Notes under the pieces: generated by a model
Told to the model about the DNA's origin: nothing
Database searches by the model: none
What the model saw: the letters and a program-made list of their open reading frames with translations, nothing else
In this document: positions 1-8,071 of the stretch, piece after piece
Layout: the number at the start of each line of letters is the position of its first letter
How positions within the stretch are numbered: position 1 is the stretch's first letter
Origin: Verrucomicrobiota bacterium
GTDB lineage: Bacteria; Verrucomicrobiota; Verrucomicrobiia; Opitutales; Opitutaceae
Direction: 5' to 3'
NCBI GenBank assembly: GCA_016721945.1
Contig: JADKHC010000011.1
Location: 62,001-126,000 of the forward strand
Length of the DNA stretch: 64,000 bases
Program-made: the position numbers and the translations under genes

Positions 1-1
1 A

Positions 2-1213
2 CGCCCGCCGAACAACCCACATGGCTGGACCGACGCCGCGGGTAACTTTGTGGTGCGCTCGAGCTGGGGCAACTGGATCAACTACGATCTCGCCAAAACC
101 GACGTCGGCCCACTGCCGAATCCACTGGTGTTGAAAAATGGTAAGCCAGTTACCACCGCCACGACTTGGTGGCAGGAGCGCCGCCCAGAAATCGTCGAAG
201 ATTTCGCCCGGGAAATCTACGGCCGTATTCCGGCAAACACGCCGAAGATAACGTGGGAGATCCTCGAAACAGACCCCCATGCACTCGATGGACGCGCAAC
301 CCTCAAGCGGATCGTCGGGCACATCGACAATTCGCGCCATCCAACCGCGACTCCGAGTATTCAGATCACATTACACCTGCCCGCCAATGCCACCGGCCCA
401 GTACCTGTTTTAGTCGCTATTGGCGGGTTCGGTCCGCCACCCGGATTCCCCGTGCCTAAAGGTCCGACCGCGCTGGACCTTGTGCTCGCTCACGGTTGGG
501 GCTATGCGACGTTTGCGCCTTACGCCGTGCAGTCCGACAGCGGCGCTGGCCTGACCGAAGGCATCATAGGTCTTGTCAACGAAGGTCAACCACGCAAACC
601 CGACGACTGGGGTGCGCTCGCCGCGTGGTCCTGGGGCCTGAGCCGCGTGATCGATTACCTAGAAACCGAACCAGCCGTTGACGCCAAACGCCTCGGTGTG
701 CAAGGCCACTCGCGCTTCGGAAAGACCGCACTGGTCGCCGCCGCGCTCGATCCGCGCTGGGCGATCGCCTATGCCAGCTGTTCCGGCGAAGGCGGTGCCA
801 AACTCCATCGCCACAACTACGGCGAGTCAGTCGACATCGTGGCCTGGACTGGCGAATACCATTGGATGGCGGGCAACTTTCTCAAATACGGCGGCCGCTG
901 GAACGACCTTCCCGTTGACCAGCACGAACTCATCGCGCTCGTCGCACCGCGACCGATCTTCGTAACCGGCGGCACGCAGGATCTCTGGCCCGATCCAGTC
1001 GGCATGTTCCAAGCCTGCGTCGCAGCTGGACCTGTCTACCGGTTGCTCGGACGAGCCGACCTCGGCACCACCGAAATGCCCGAACCCGACCGTGAGCTAA
1101 TTAGCGGCGACATCGGTTTCCGCCTGCACACCGGCGGCCACACCGACCTCCCCGACTGGCCCGCCTTCCTCCAATTCGCAGACAAGTATTTTGGATCGCA
1201 AACCCATACGTGA
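2..1213 (+). CDS. CE15-like glucuronoyl/acetyl esterase, 5' end outside window
   Basis: This is an alpha/beta-hydrolase resembling bacterial CE15 glucuronoyl esterases, which cleave ester links between glucuronoxylan and lignin. The frame is open back to base 2 with plausible protein sequence, so the gene begins before the window and the GTG at 50 is probably not the true start. The nucleophile elbow reads GHSRFGK, the CE15-type G-x-S-R-x-G-K motif. The segment around LPVDQHELIALVAPRPIF and the late histidine in TGGHTDLPDW fit the family's C-terminal catalytic His region. The next gene starts 2 bases after its stop. Substrate is inferred from the family only, and a related carbohydrate esterase remains possible. 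Confidence 0.8.
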   Translation, partial: RPPNNPHGWTDAAGNFVVRSSWGNWINYDLAKTDVGPLPNPLVLKNGKPVTTATTWWQERRPEIVEDFAREIYGRIPANTPKITWEILETDPHALDGRATLKRIVGHIDNSRHPTATPSIQITLHLPANATGPVPVLVAIGGFGPPPGFPVPKGPTALDLVLAHGWGYATFAPYAVQSDSGAGLTEGIIGLVNEGQPRKPDDWGALAAWSWGLSRVIDYLETEPAVDAKRLGVQGHSRFGKTALVAAALDPRWAIAYASCSGEGGAKLHRHNYGESVDIVAWTGEYHWMAGNFLKYGGRWNDLPVDQHELIALVAPRPIFVTGGTQDLWPDPVGMFQACVAAGPVYRLLGRADLGTTEMPEPDRELISGDIGFRLHTGGHTDLPDWPAFLQFADKYFGSQTHT

Positions 1214-1214
1214 C

Positions 1215-2183
1215 ATGAAATCCAACCGCAGCGACATTCTCGACTGGGTCGACCAAGGCCGTATCCCTAACGACAAACTGCGCGATGCGCTCTCTGTCGC
1301 CGAGGTGTTGCCTCAGGCGGACGACTGGCGGCGCTTCCTGGACAGGATGTTTCTCTTCATGGGCGTCGTGCTACTCGCCGCAGGAGTGATTTTCTTTTTC
1401 GCCTTCAACTGGCAAGGGCTCGGGCGCTTTGCCAAGTTTGCCTTGGCGGAAGTTCCGATCATCGCCGCGCTCGCGGTTGTCTGGCGACTTGGCGTCGACA
1501 GCATCGCCGGCAAAGCAACCCTGCTCTTCGTTTCGTTGCTCACCGGCGCACTACTGGCGCTCGTCGGACAGACTTATCAAACAGGCGCAGACACCGTCGA
1601 ACTTTTCGCCGTGTGGGCAGTGGCTATTCTCCCGTGGGTTCTGGTGGCACGTTTCCCCGCGCTGTGGATTGTCTGGCTCGCGCTAGTCAACGTTGCGGCG
1701 TCGCTCGCCTTGATGACATTCCGTAACCGGTGGAGCATCGTATATACGCCCGATAAACTGATGTGGGTGTTGTTCGAACTGAACACTGTAGCACTTATCA
1801 TCTGGGAGTGCCTTGCTGTTGCCGGTTTAAAATGGTTACGTGAACGCTGGTCGGTCCGCATCATTGCCACGGCAAGCGGTGGCCTGATCACGGCACTCGC
1901 GTTCGAAGACATCGTCGACGGGCGTTACACCAGCCACTGGGGCTGGCCGCTGTGGCTGGGCTGGATCTTTGCGGCCTATTTTGCCTATAGACACTGGATT
2001 AGGGATGTCTACGTCCTCGCCGTGGGCGTACTCTCGGTCATCGTGATAATCGCCACCTTGATCGTCAACTCCATGGGCAGCGCGGACGCCGGGTTATTCC
2101 TGCTCGTCGGCCTGTTAATCATCGGTTTGTCGGCGGCAGGTGGTTATTGGTTGAAGCAAGTGGCGAAGGAGGAAGAATCATGA
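1215..2183 (+). CDS. DUF2157 domain membrane protein
   Basis: This is a polytopic inner-membrane protein of about 322 residues. The soluble N-terminus (DILDWVDQGRIPNDKLRDAL) matches the DUF2157 pattern, followed by roughly eight to ten hydrophobic helices. I chose the ATG at 1215, just after the previous stop, over the in-frame TTG at 1191, which would overlap the esterase. Its 3' end overlaps the next gene by the ATGA junction at 2180, indicating translational coupling. DUF2157, DUF4401 and GDYXXLXY proteins are known to co-occur. The biochemical function is unknown. Confidence 0.85.
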   Translation: MKSNRSDILDWVDQGRIPNDKLRDALSVAEVLPQADDWRRFLDRMFLFMGVVLLAAGVIFFFAFNWQGLGRFAKFALAEVPIIAALAVVWRLGVDSIAGKATLLFVSLLTGALLALVGQTYQTGADTVELFAVWAVAILPWVLVARFPALWIVWLALVNVAASLALMTFRNRWSIVYTPDKLMWVLFELNTVALIIWECLAVAGLKWLRERWSVRIIATASGGLITALAFEDIVDGRYTSHWGWPLWLGWIFAAYFAYRHWIRDVYVLAVGVLSVIVIIATLIVNSMGSADAGLFLLVGLLIIGLSAAGGYWLKQVAKEEES

Positions 2184-3271
2184 GCGCGATAAAACGAGGC
2201 GACCTCTGGCTGCGGCTCCGAGACCACGGACTGGTCGAAGGCGACATGCCCGAAGCGGGCGATGCCGGTGCGCCTTGGTTCGTGCGCGTGATGCTCGGCA
2301 TCGCGGGATGGATTGGCGCGATGTTCCTGCTGGGCTTCGTCGGCGTGGGATTCTCCTTCGTATTTAAGAGTTCCGTCGCGACATTCGTGGTTGGCATCGG
2401 TGCCTGCATCGCCGCAGTGGCGATCTTTCGCGCGGCACCGAAAAACGATTTTGTTGGCCAGTTCGGCCTCGCAGTGAGCCTTGCCGGGCAGGTGATGATG
2501 GCGTTTGGCGTTGGGCAATGGTTAGATGACTCCCTCTTCGGCACCGCCCTGTACATCGCGCTGCAACAGACACTGCTCTTCATCTTGATGCCGAATTTCG
2601 TGCACCGACTGTGGGCTTCCTGGACCGGCGCGCTGGCGGCGGCCGTCGCATTGATGGATGCGGGGCTTTTCGGATTTACGCCCGCAATCACCACAGGCGC
2701 ATTTGCTTGCGTGGCGTTGGCTGAGTTCAAACTGGCTCGCCATGGCACTTTGCTACGCGCAGGCATCTACGGTCTTGCGCTGGCCGCAGTTCAAACTGCG
2801 GTGATGCATGACCACAGTGTGGCCAATTTAATTCTCGAGCACAATCGCCATGGTCTGGTGCTCGGCGCGACCGGCATCTGGTTAGGCCGCCTCGCCTCGC
2901 TCGCAGTTTTTCTCTGGGTGGTGACGGCCCTGTTGAAACGAGATAATTTGTCGCTATCGTCTGGATCGGGTCGCCTCGCCGTAATCGGCGCGCTGGTCCT
3001 CGGTCTGGTGTCGATCAAGGCGCCAGGCGTAGGACCGGCCGCCGCAATCCTGATCATTGGTTACGCCAACGCCGACCGTGTGTTGGTGGGACTCGGCATC
3101 TTCGCCCTGCTGGGATATCTCTCACATTATTATTACTCGATGCAAACGACGCTTCTGGAAAAATCCGGGCTGCTCATCGCGTTCGGAATCGTCCTTCTCT
3201 TGGCGCGCTTGGGCCTGCGCTACGGATGGCAAAACCGCCAAACTGAAAACACGGAGACTAACCATGCGTAA
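2180..3271 (+). CDS. DUF4401 domain membrane protein
   Basis: This is a membrane protein of about 363 residues with many hydrophobic helices, including a glycine-rich pair near residues 35-75. It occupies the DUF4401 position of the DUF2157-DUF4401-GDYXXLXY set. The start at 2180 is preceded by a GGAGGAAG Shine-Dalgarno and overlaps the stop of the upstream gene, so the longer frame opening at 2147 is not the start. Its 3' end overlaps the next CDS by 8 bases. Function is unknown; the tight coupling suggests all three act together in the membrane. Confidence 0.82.
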   Translation: MSAIKRGDLWLRLRDHGLVEGDMPEAGDAGAPWFVRVMLGIAGWIGAMFLLGFVGVGFSFVFKSSVATFVVGIGACIAAVAIFRAAPKNDFVGQFGLAVSLAGQVMMAFGVGQWLDDSLFGTALYIALQQTLLFILMPNFVHRLWASWTGALAAAVALMDAGLFGFTPAITTGAFACVALAEFKLARHGTLLRAGIYGLALAAVQTAVMHDHSVANLILEHNRHGLVLGATGIWLGRLASLAVFLWVVTALLKRDNLSLSSGSGRLAVIGALVLGLVSIKAPGVGPAAAILIIGYANADRVLVGLGIFALLGYLSHYYYSMQTTLLEKSGLLIAFGIVLLLARLGLRYGWQNRQTENTETNHA

Positions 3272-3761
3272 GATAATCGCTGTGGCCGCTGGGCTACTCA
3301 TGCTTCTCGCGGTAAATTGGAGCATCCTCGGACGCGAAGCGTTGCTCAAAAACGGCCAGGTCGTGCTGCTCGATCTCGCGCCGGTAGATCCGCGTTCCCT
3401 GATGCAGGGCGATTACATGGCACTGCGTTTCAAGGTCGCAGACCAATTATTCGGACGCGGCGTAACCCCGAAAGAAACCGAAGACGGCCGCATCATAGTG
3501 AAACTCGATGAACACGGTGTTGGTAATTTTGTGCGCCGCGACGACGGTAAGCCATTAGGCGCAGGTGAAGTCGCACTGCGTTACCGGATTCGGAACAGTC
3601 AGGTCAAATTTGCGACGAACGGATTCTTTTTTCAGGAAGGTCACGCGAGCGATTACCAACACGCCCGCTATGGTGAGTTTCGCGTCGCACCCTCGGGCGA
3701 TTTACTCCTCACGCACCTGCGCGGCGAAAAACTCGAACGCCTCGGCAAGCCTGAACACTGA
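3264..3761 (+). CDS. GDYXXLXY domain protein
   Basis: This is a 165-residue protein with one N-terminal hydrophobic segment (residues about 4-18, signal anchor or signal peptide) followed by a soluble domain. It contains GDYMALRF, matching the family-defining G-D-Y-x-x-L-x-Y motif with Phe in the last position. I chose the ATG at 3264 because it gives a good signal-like N-terminus and overlaps the upstream DUF4401 stop; the frame opening further upstream is a shadow. It is the third gene of the coupled trio. Predicted to be periplasmic or membrane-anchored; its activity is not known. Confidence 0.85.
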   Translation: MRKIIAVAAGLLMLLAVNWSILGREALLKNGQVVLLDLAPVDPRSLMQGDYMALRFKVADQLFGRGVTPKETEDGRIIVKLDEHGVGNFVRRDDGKPLGAGEVALRYRIRNSQVKFATNGFFFQEGHASDYQHARYGEFRVAPSGDLLLTHLRGEKLERLGKPEH

Positions 3762-3791
3762 GCGTCCGATCCGCCGCCCGTTTATGTCTAC

Positions 3792-3812
3792 CCGCAGGTT
3801 TTCAGCCTGCGG
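3792..3812 (+). terminator. Hairpin, possible terminator after the DUF trio
   Basis: CCGCAGG, a 7-base loop, then CCTGCGG form a perfect 7-bp stem in the 131-bp gap between the GDYXXLXY gene and malQ. There is no T-run on either side, so intrinsic termination is uncertain. It could be a dispersed palindrome instead. Confidence 0.35.
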
Positions 3813-3892
3813 ACTGCTGGCTTGCTGTGCGAAGAAAATACCGACACCAAAGAAGGCGGCGACAACCACTGCCTAGCGCAGCCTAAACCACC

Positions 3893-5479
3893 ATGAGCGA
3901 CATAACCTCCACAAAAGCCAAACCTGCCACCGCACCCTTGTTTGACTGGCTGACGGAACGCGCCACCGGTGTGCTCCTGCATCCCACCAGTTTCCCCGGT
4001 GCCTACGGCATCGGAACCCTCGACGGTGCGGTCGACGCATGGCTGGCGTTTTTGCAGTCGGCCGGATTCCGCTACTGGCAGGTTTGCCCCCTCGGGCCCA
4101 CCGGCTACGGTGACTCGCCTTATCAGTGCTTTTCGTCCTTTGCCGGTAATCCCTATCTGATCGACCTCGAAGCGCTCAAAGTGCACGGCTTCCTAAGCGA
4201 TGCCGACCTCGCCCCTCTGCGCGTTCTTCCTCACGACCATGTCGATTTCGGTTGGTTGTACGTCACCAAATGGCCTGCGCTTTTCAAAGCCTGCGAAAAC
4301 GCCCTCAAGTCCGGTGCCGCTCGCCCCTATGGCGATTACGACGCGTTTAAGCGTAAACACGCCGACTGGCTCGCGTCCTACGCACTTTTCATGGCGTTAA
4401 AAGACCAACACCAAGGCCAGCCTTGGTGGTTGTGGCCGGCGGAGCTTCGGTTCTTTTCACTCGCGCAAAAATCCGCCCTGCCCGACAGCGTCCTCAAGAG
4501 CGCCGAAGCGTATTCATTTATCCAGTACCTCTTCTTCGGCCAGTGGAGCGAGGTCCGCGCGAAGGCAAAAAAACGTGGCATCGAGATCATCGGCGACGCG
4601 CCCATTTTCGTCGCCCTCGACAGTGCCGATGCCTGGGCAAATCCTCAACTCTTCCAGCTCGACCAAACCACGGGACGCCCGCTGGTTGTCGCGGGTGTGC
4701 CACCGGATTATTTTTCCGCCGACGGACAACTCTGGGGCAATCCGCTCTACAACTGGCCCGTGCATGCCGCCGATGGCTACGCCTGGTGGTTAAGCCGCCT
4801 CCGCGCCAATTTCGAACTCTGCGATGTGCTCCGCATCGATCACTTTCGCGCTTTCGACACTTACTGGTCCATTCCCGCAGACGCCCAAAACGCCCGCACC
4901 GGCATTTGGAAACAAGGTCCAGGTCTCGTCTTTTTCGAGGCTGTCAAAGCCGCCATGCCGGACGCGCGCCTCATCGCCGAAGACCTTGGCGATCTCAAAC
5001 CCTCCGTGCTCGAACTTCGCGACGCCACCGGGCTGCCCGGCATGGCGATTCTCCAATTTGCCTACGGTGGCAAGGCCGACAATCTCTACCTCCCGCACAA
5101 TCACCGCTCCAACAGCGTCGTGTATCCAGGAACTCACGACAACGACACTGCCCTCGGCTGGTATCGGGTCGCGCCTGAGATCGTTCGCGATCATGTTCGC
5201 CGTTATCTGCGGATCAGCGGCAACGAAATTGGCTGGGACTTTATCCGCGCCGCCTACCAGTCTGTCGCCAATCTCGCGATCATCCCGTTGCAGGATTTAT
5301 TCTGCCACGCATCCGAAGGCCGTTTCAACATTCCCGGACAGCCCGCGGGCAACTGGCAGTGGCGCTACCGCCCCGAGCAGTTGGCCAAAATCTACCTCGA
5401 TAGCAGCACCTATCTGCACGATCTGGGCCTACTCTACGGACGCATCGCCCCCGAAAAAGACGACAACGCAAAAACTTGA
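3893..5479 (+). CDS. malQ: 4-alpha-glucanotransferase (amylomaltase, GH77)
   Basis: Transfers alpha-1,4-glucan segments between oligosaccharides in cytoplasmic maltodextrin/glycogen metabolism. At 528 residues it is the short amylomaltase form typical of Thermus-like enzymes rather than the roughly 690-residue enterobacterial MalQ. Predicted catalytic residues are Asp316 in LRIDHFRAFDTYW (nucleophile), Glu363 in LIAEDLGDL (acid/base) and Asp416 in GTHDNDT (transition-state stabiliser); the spacing fits GH77. The glycogen phosphorylase gene at 58.9-61.4 kb may work in the same pathway, but the two are not clustered. Confidence 0.95.
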   Translation: MSDITSTKAKPATAPLFDWLTERATGVLLHPTSFPGAYGIGTLDGAVDAWLAFLQSAGFRYWQVCPLGPTGYGDSPYQCFSSFAGNPYLIDLEALKVHGFLSDADLAPLRVLPHDHVDFGWLYVTKWPALFKACENALKSGAARPYGDYDAFKRKHADWLASYALFMALKDQHQGQPWWLWPAELRFFSLAQKSALPDSVLKSAEAYSFIQYLFFGQWSEVRAKAKKRGIEIIGDAPIFVALDSADAWANPQLFQLDQTTGRPLVVAGVPPDYFSADGQLWGNPLYNWPVHAADGYAWWLSRLRANFELCDVLRIDHFRAFDTYWSIPADAQNARTGIWKQGPGLVFFEAVKAAMPDARLIAEDLGDLKPSVLELRDATGLPGMAILQFAYGGKADNLYLPHNHRSNSVVYPGTHDNDTALGWYRVAPEIVRDHVRRYLRISGNEIGWDFIRAAYQSVANLAIIPLQDLFCHASEGRFNIPGQPAGNWQWRYRPEQLAKIYLDSSTYLHDLGLLYGRIAPEKDDNAKT

Positions 5480-5522
5480 GCCCGGTCAACGCACCGCGCC
5501 GTTTTTTGGGCTACGTTGGAGC

Positions 5523-5885
5523 ATGGCTGAACAACCACTTTTCCAAAGCACCCAAACCGCCCGCGCCGCCCTCGCCACTGAGACGGTTTTCGCCGACAAC
5601 GGCGTGGTAAGCCGCACGCTCTTCGCCACGTCCACCACCCGTGTGGTGCTTTTTGCTTTTGCCGAAGGCCAGACTTTATCCGAGCACAGCACGCCGCGTG
5701 ACGTGCTTGTCCATGTCCTCAGCGGACGCTGCGAATTCACCGTCAACGGCCAGCCACACATCCTTGCGGCAGGTGATCTTCTACATCTTCCCCCGGGCGC
5801 AGCGCATGCCGTGAACGCTCTCGAAAAATTCTCCATGTTGCTGACCTTGTCGAAAGTCGAACCTACCGCCACAGGTAAACCATGA
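5523..5885 (+). CDS. Small cupin-domain protein
   Basis: A 120-residue single-domain cupin. The HSTPRDVLVHVLSGRCEFTVNG stretch matches cupin motif 1, and LPPGAAHAVNALEKFSML covers motif 2 with a retained His. The start at 5523 follows malQ by 43 bases; the much longer open frame upstream is a malQ shadow. It overlaps the following DUF2249 gene through ATGA at 5882, so it belongs to that unit. Small cupins of this kind often bind a metal and accompany nitrite/nitric-oxide-related genes. The ligand is unknown. Confidence 0.8.
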   Translation: MAEQPLFQSTQTARAALATETVFADNGVVSRTLFATSTTRVVLFAFAEGQTLSEHSTPRDVLVHVLSGRCEFTVNGQPHILAAGDLLHLPPGAAHAVNALEKFSMLLTLSKVEPTATGKP

Positions 5886-6115
5886 GTGCCAAAAAATTTC
5901 GCACGCTCGATGTCCGGCCGACGCTCAAGCGCGGCGGCGAACCTTTTTCGGTCATCAACAAAGAAGTCGCCTCGCTCAAGCCCGACGAAGGGTTGATTCT
6001 GATCACGCCCTTTCTGCCCTCGCCGCTCATCGAGCATTTGAAAGGTGCCGGCTTTGAAGCGCGGCCACAAAGCCAAGCTGATGGTTCGTGGCAGACTATC
6101 TTCACCCGCGCGTGA
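5882..6115 (+). CDS. DUF2249 domain protein (first copy)
   Basis: A 77-residue protein with the DUF2249 (SirA/TusA-like fold) pattern: LDVRPTLKRGGEPFSVINKEVASLKPDEGLILITPFLP, then PLIEHLKGAGFEA. Translationally coupled to the cupin gene (ATGA overlap). DUF2249 proteins are frequently encoded beside nitrogen-oxide respiration genes and have been proposed to act in redox or metal-centre maturation; this is context, not proof. The sulfur-relay cysteine typical of TusA is absent. Confidence 0.8.
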   Translation: MSAKKFRTLDVRPTLKRGGEPFSVINKEVASLKPDEGLILITPFLPSPLIEHLKGAGFEARPQSQADGSWQTIFTRA

Positions 6116-6154
6116 GCCCGAAACACGTCGCATGCTCGCCAACATTCTCGCTTC

Positions 6155-6412
6155 ATGACGCCCACCTTTATCAGCAAGATGGATCTGCGTGGCCTGGAAC
6201 CACCTGATCCGATGACGCGCGTTCTTGAAGCCATTGGCTCCGCGCCCGCCGGCATCATTATCGAGGCCATATTGGAACGCCGGCCAATGTTTCTCCTCGA
6301 TGAACTCGGTCGACGTGGGCAAAAGTTTTCTTGCGCGCCTACTACCGATGGCTGTTGGTTAATTACGATTCCGATTTCAGACCCGATGGTCACGCGATCG
6401 ACTGAGACATGA
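6155..6412 (+). CDS. DUF2249 domain protein (second copy)
   Basis: An 85-residue second DUF2249 protein: MDLRGLEPPDPMTRVLEAIG, followed by PMFLLDELGRRGQKFSC. It diverges strongly from the first copy 39 bases upstream, so it is an old paralogue and not a recent duplication. Its stop overlaps the ATG of the next membrane protein (6409), implying coupling. Two different DUF2249 proteins in one operon hint at a two-component arrangement, but this is inference. Confidence 0.75.
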   Translation: MTPTFISKMDLRGLEPPDPMTRVLEAIGSAPAGIIIEAILERRPMFLLDELGRRGQKFSCAPTTDGCWLITIPISDPMVTRSTET

Positions 6413-7722
6413 ACAAGTCATCGCCTGCGCCGAGCCAGCTCTGGATCGCTCTCCCGTTTTTCATCTTCGGCTTTCTCCATCTCGCGGCTGCCCTGGTCTG
6501 GCTGGTTCTTGAACCGACCTTGCTCACCGGTGCCTTTTACCGTCCTGCGGTCATTGCTTTTTCGCATGTCATCGGCCTGGGTTTTCTCATGTCGCTAGTC
6601 GCTGGTTCTAGTTACCAGTTGCTGCCCGTAGCCTTCGAAAATCCGCTTTTCAATCGCACGATGGCCAGAATCCATCTCGGACTTCACTTCGCCGGTGTGC
6701 CTACGATGGTGTATGGATTCGTTCAATGGCAGATGCCTGTCGTCGCGGTCGGCGGCACTGCGGTACTCATCGGCTTCGGACTCTACATCGCCAATGTAAC
6801 CATCACCGCACTACGCCCGCTCCGCCGCACACCCACCACGGTCGGCGTGCTTGTTTCCCTTGTGGCACTCGGTGCAGCGCTCAGCGTCGCGATTTGGATT
6901 CTCAGCGCGAAACTCGGCTTCGTGCGCGTGCATGACCCACTGACGCTGCTCGGCGCACACACTTACTTGATCGTGATCGGGTTCTTTCTGCTCTTTCTGG
7001 CCTCGGTCTCGTACACGCTGCTCCCGATGTTTCTGCTCGTACCATTGCCAAGCACACGGCGCGCAATGGGCTCGGTCCAATATCTCGCGTTCGGCATTGC
7101 CCTATTTATTCCAGGTCAACTCATCGCGCCTGCATTGCTCCCGCTTGCGGCGCTGTCCGCCTGTTTAGGACTGGGATTATACGCAGTCGAAAACATAGCT
7201 GCTATCAGGCGCAGTCCGCGCCGTCTCGATGGAGCACTGCGGCTTTATGCGGCCAACCTCGGTTTTCTCTTACCGATAATGCTTGGTTTGATAATTCGCG
7301 CACTGCAACTCGCCGGACATGTCCCGACGTTCGCTCTGAACCTCGACACGCTCGTCTTCAGCCTCGCGGTTTTCGGTACGCTCAGCTGCGCCATCCTCGG
7401 CATGGGTGCAAAAATCGTCCCCTTCCTCGTCTGGCAACATCGCTATGCACCGCAGCTCGGCCGCGCGCTCGTGCCAAAACTAGCCGATCTCGTCCACCCC
7501 CGACTGCTTAACACGCTCGCGTGGACCGTGCCGATTTCCGCGCTCGCGCTCGCATTCGGCGTGACCACGAAAGCCGATCTCATCGTGCGACTCGGCGCCC
7601 TGCTCTTCTGCGCCTCAGTCGTCGCCTTTCAATTCAATCTATTTCGCGCGTTGTCCCATCTCTGGCGTTCCGCAGCCAAACCGTTTCCTCCGATCGCTCC
7701 CCGCACCGCCCTTAAGTTATGA
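6409..7722 (+). CDS. Polytopic membrane protein, heme-copper-oxidase subunit I/NnrS-like
   Basis: A 437-residue integral membrane protein with about twelve hydrophobic helices and several intramembrane histidines, e.g. AFSHVIGLGF, IHLGLHFAG and LLGAHTYLIVIGF. These recall haem-ligand-bearing helices in the NorB/oxidase subunit I and NnrS groups. Overlaps of 4 bases with both neighbours put it in the centre of the DUF2249-MIP18 unit. Likely role: nitric-oxide or haem-related respiration or stress. I cannot assign a specific reaction and see no complete copper-site signature. Confidence 0.6.
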   Translation: MNKSSPAPSQLWIALPFFIFGFLHLAAALVWLVLEPTLLTGAFYRPAVIAFSHVIGLGFLMSLVAGSSYQLLPVAFENPLFNRTMARIHLGLHFAGVPTMVYGFVQWQMPVVAVGGTAVLIGFGLYIANVTITALRPLRRTPTTVGVLVSLVALGAALSVAIWILSAKLGFVRVHDPLTLLGAHTYLIVIGFFLLFLASVSYTLLPMFLLVPLPSTRRAMGSVQYLAFGIALFIPGQLIAPALLPLAALSACLGLGLYAVENIAAIRRSPRRLDGALRLYAANLGFLLPIMLGLIIRALQLAGHVPTFALNLDTLVFSLAVFGTLSCAILGMGAKIVPFLVWQHRYAPQLGRALVPKLADLVHPRLLNTLAWTVPISALALAFGVTTKADLIVRLGALLFCASVVAFQFNLFRALSHLWRSAAKPFPPIAPRTALKL

Positions 7723-8036
7723 GTGAACCACCTCTCGACGACTCAGCTATATTCGAACGCCTCCGCCTGCTCGACGACCCCGAAATAGGGCTGAATATTG
7801 TCGATCTCGGAATGGTTAGTTCGATTGAACATGACACGGCCGGAAATGTCCGCGTAGTCATCACACCGACCAGCCCGAACTGCCCGATGCACGATCAGAT
7901 TGTGGAAGGCGCACGCCTGATGGTGGAAAGCATTCCCGGCGTAAAAACTGCCGACATCACCATGTCTTTCGATCCGCCGTGGACACCAGATTTGATTACA
8001 CCTGCAGGCCGCGAATTTCTCGAAAATCGCTCCTGA
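7719..8036 (+). CDS. MIP18/DUF59 family metal-sulfur cluster assembly protein
   Basis: A 105-residue DUF59 protein: an N-terminal helix with LLDDPEIGLNIVDLGMV, then TPTSPNCPMHDQIVEGA with the conserved cysteine, and DPPWTPDLITPAGREFL at the end. Family members (SufT, PaaD, MIP18) help mature iron-sulfur or related metal centres. Its start overlaps the upstream membrane protein stop (ATGA at 7719). In this setting it probably matures a metalloprotein of the same operon or a respiratory enzyme elsewhere. Confidence 0.88.
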   Translation: MSEPPLDDSAIFERLRLLDDPEIGLNIVDLGMVSSIEHDTAGNVRVVITPTSPNCPMHDQIVEGARLMVESIPGVKTADITMSFDPPWTPDLITPAGREFLENRS

Positions 8037-8061
8037 CTTTAGTGAGCCGCACTCGCTAAAG
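8037..8061 (+). promoter_or_regulatory. Dyad between the DUF59 gene and the crp/fnr-type gene
   Basis: CTTTAGTGAG, a 5-base spacer, then CTCGCTAAAG form a 10-bp inverted repeat with one mismatch. It starts directly after the stop at 8036 and ends 10 bases before the first ATG of the regulator. It could be an autoregulatory operator or a weak terminator. It does not match the TTGAT-N4-ATCAA site expected for an Fnr-like protein. Confidence 0.4.
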
Positions 8062-8071
8062 ACGGCGGCCT

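Noticed and set aside
2119..2766. Long minus-strand open frame across the DUF2157/DUF4401 genes
   Set aside because: A high-GC shadow frame opposite two coupled, family-matched genes.
5993..6006. Fnr-like site TTGAT-TCTG-ATCAC upstream of the second DUF2249 gene
   Set aside because: Nine of ten positions match, but it lies inside the first DUF2249 coding sequence at conserved codons with no promoter elements around it.
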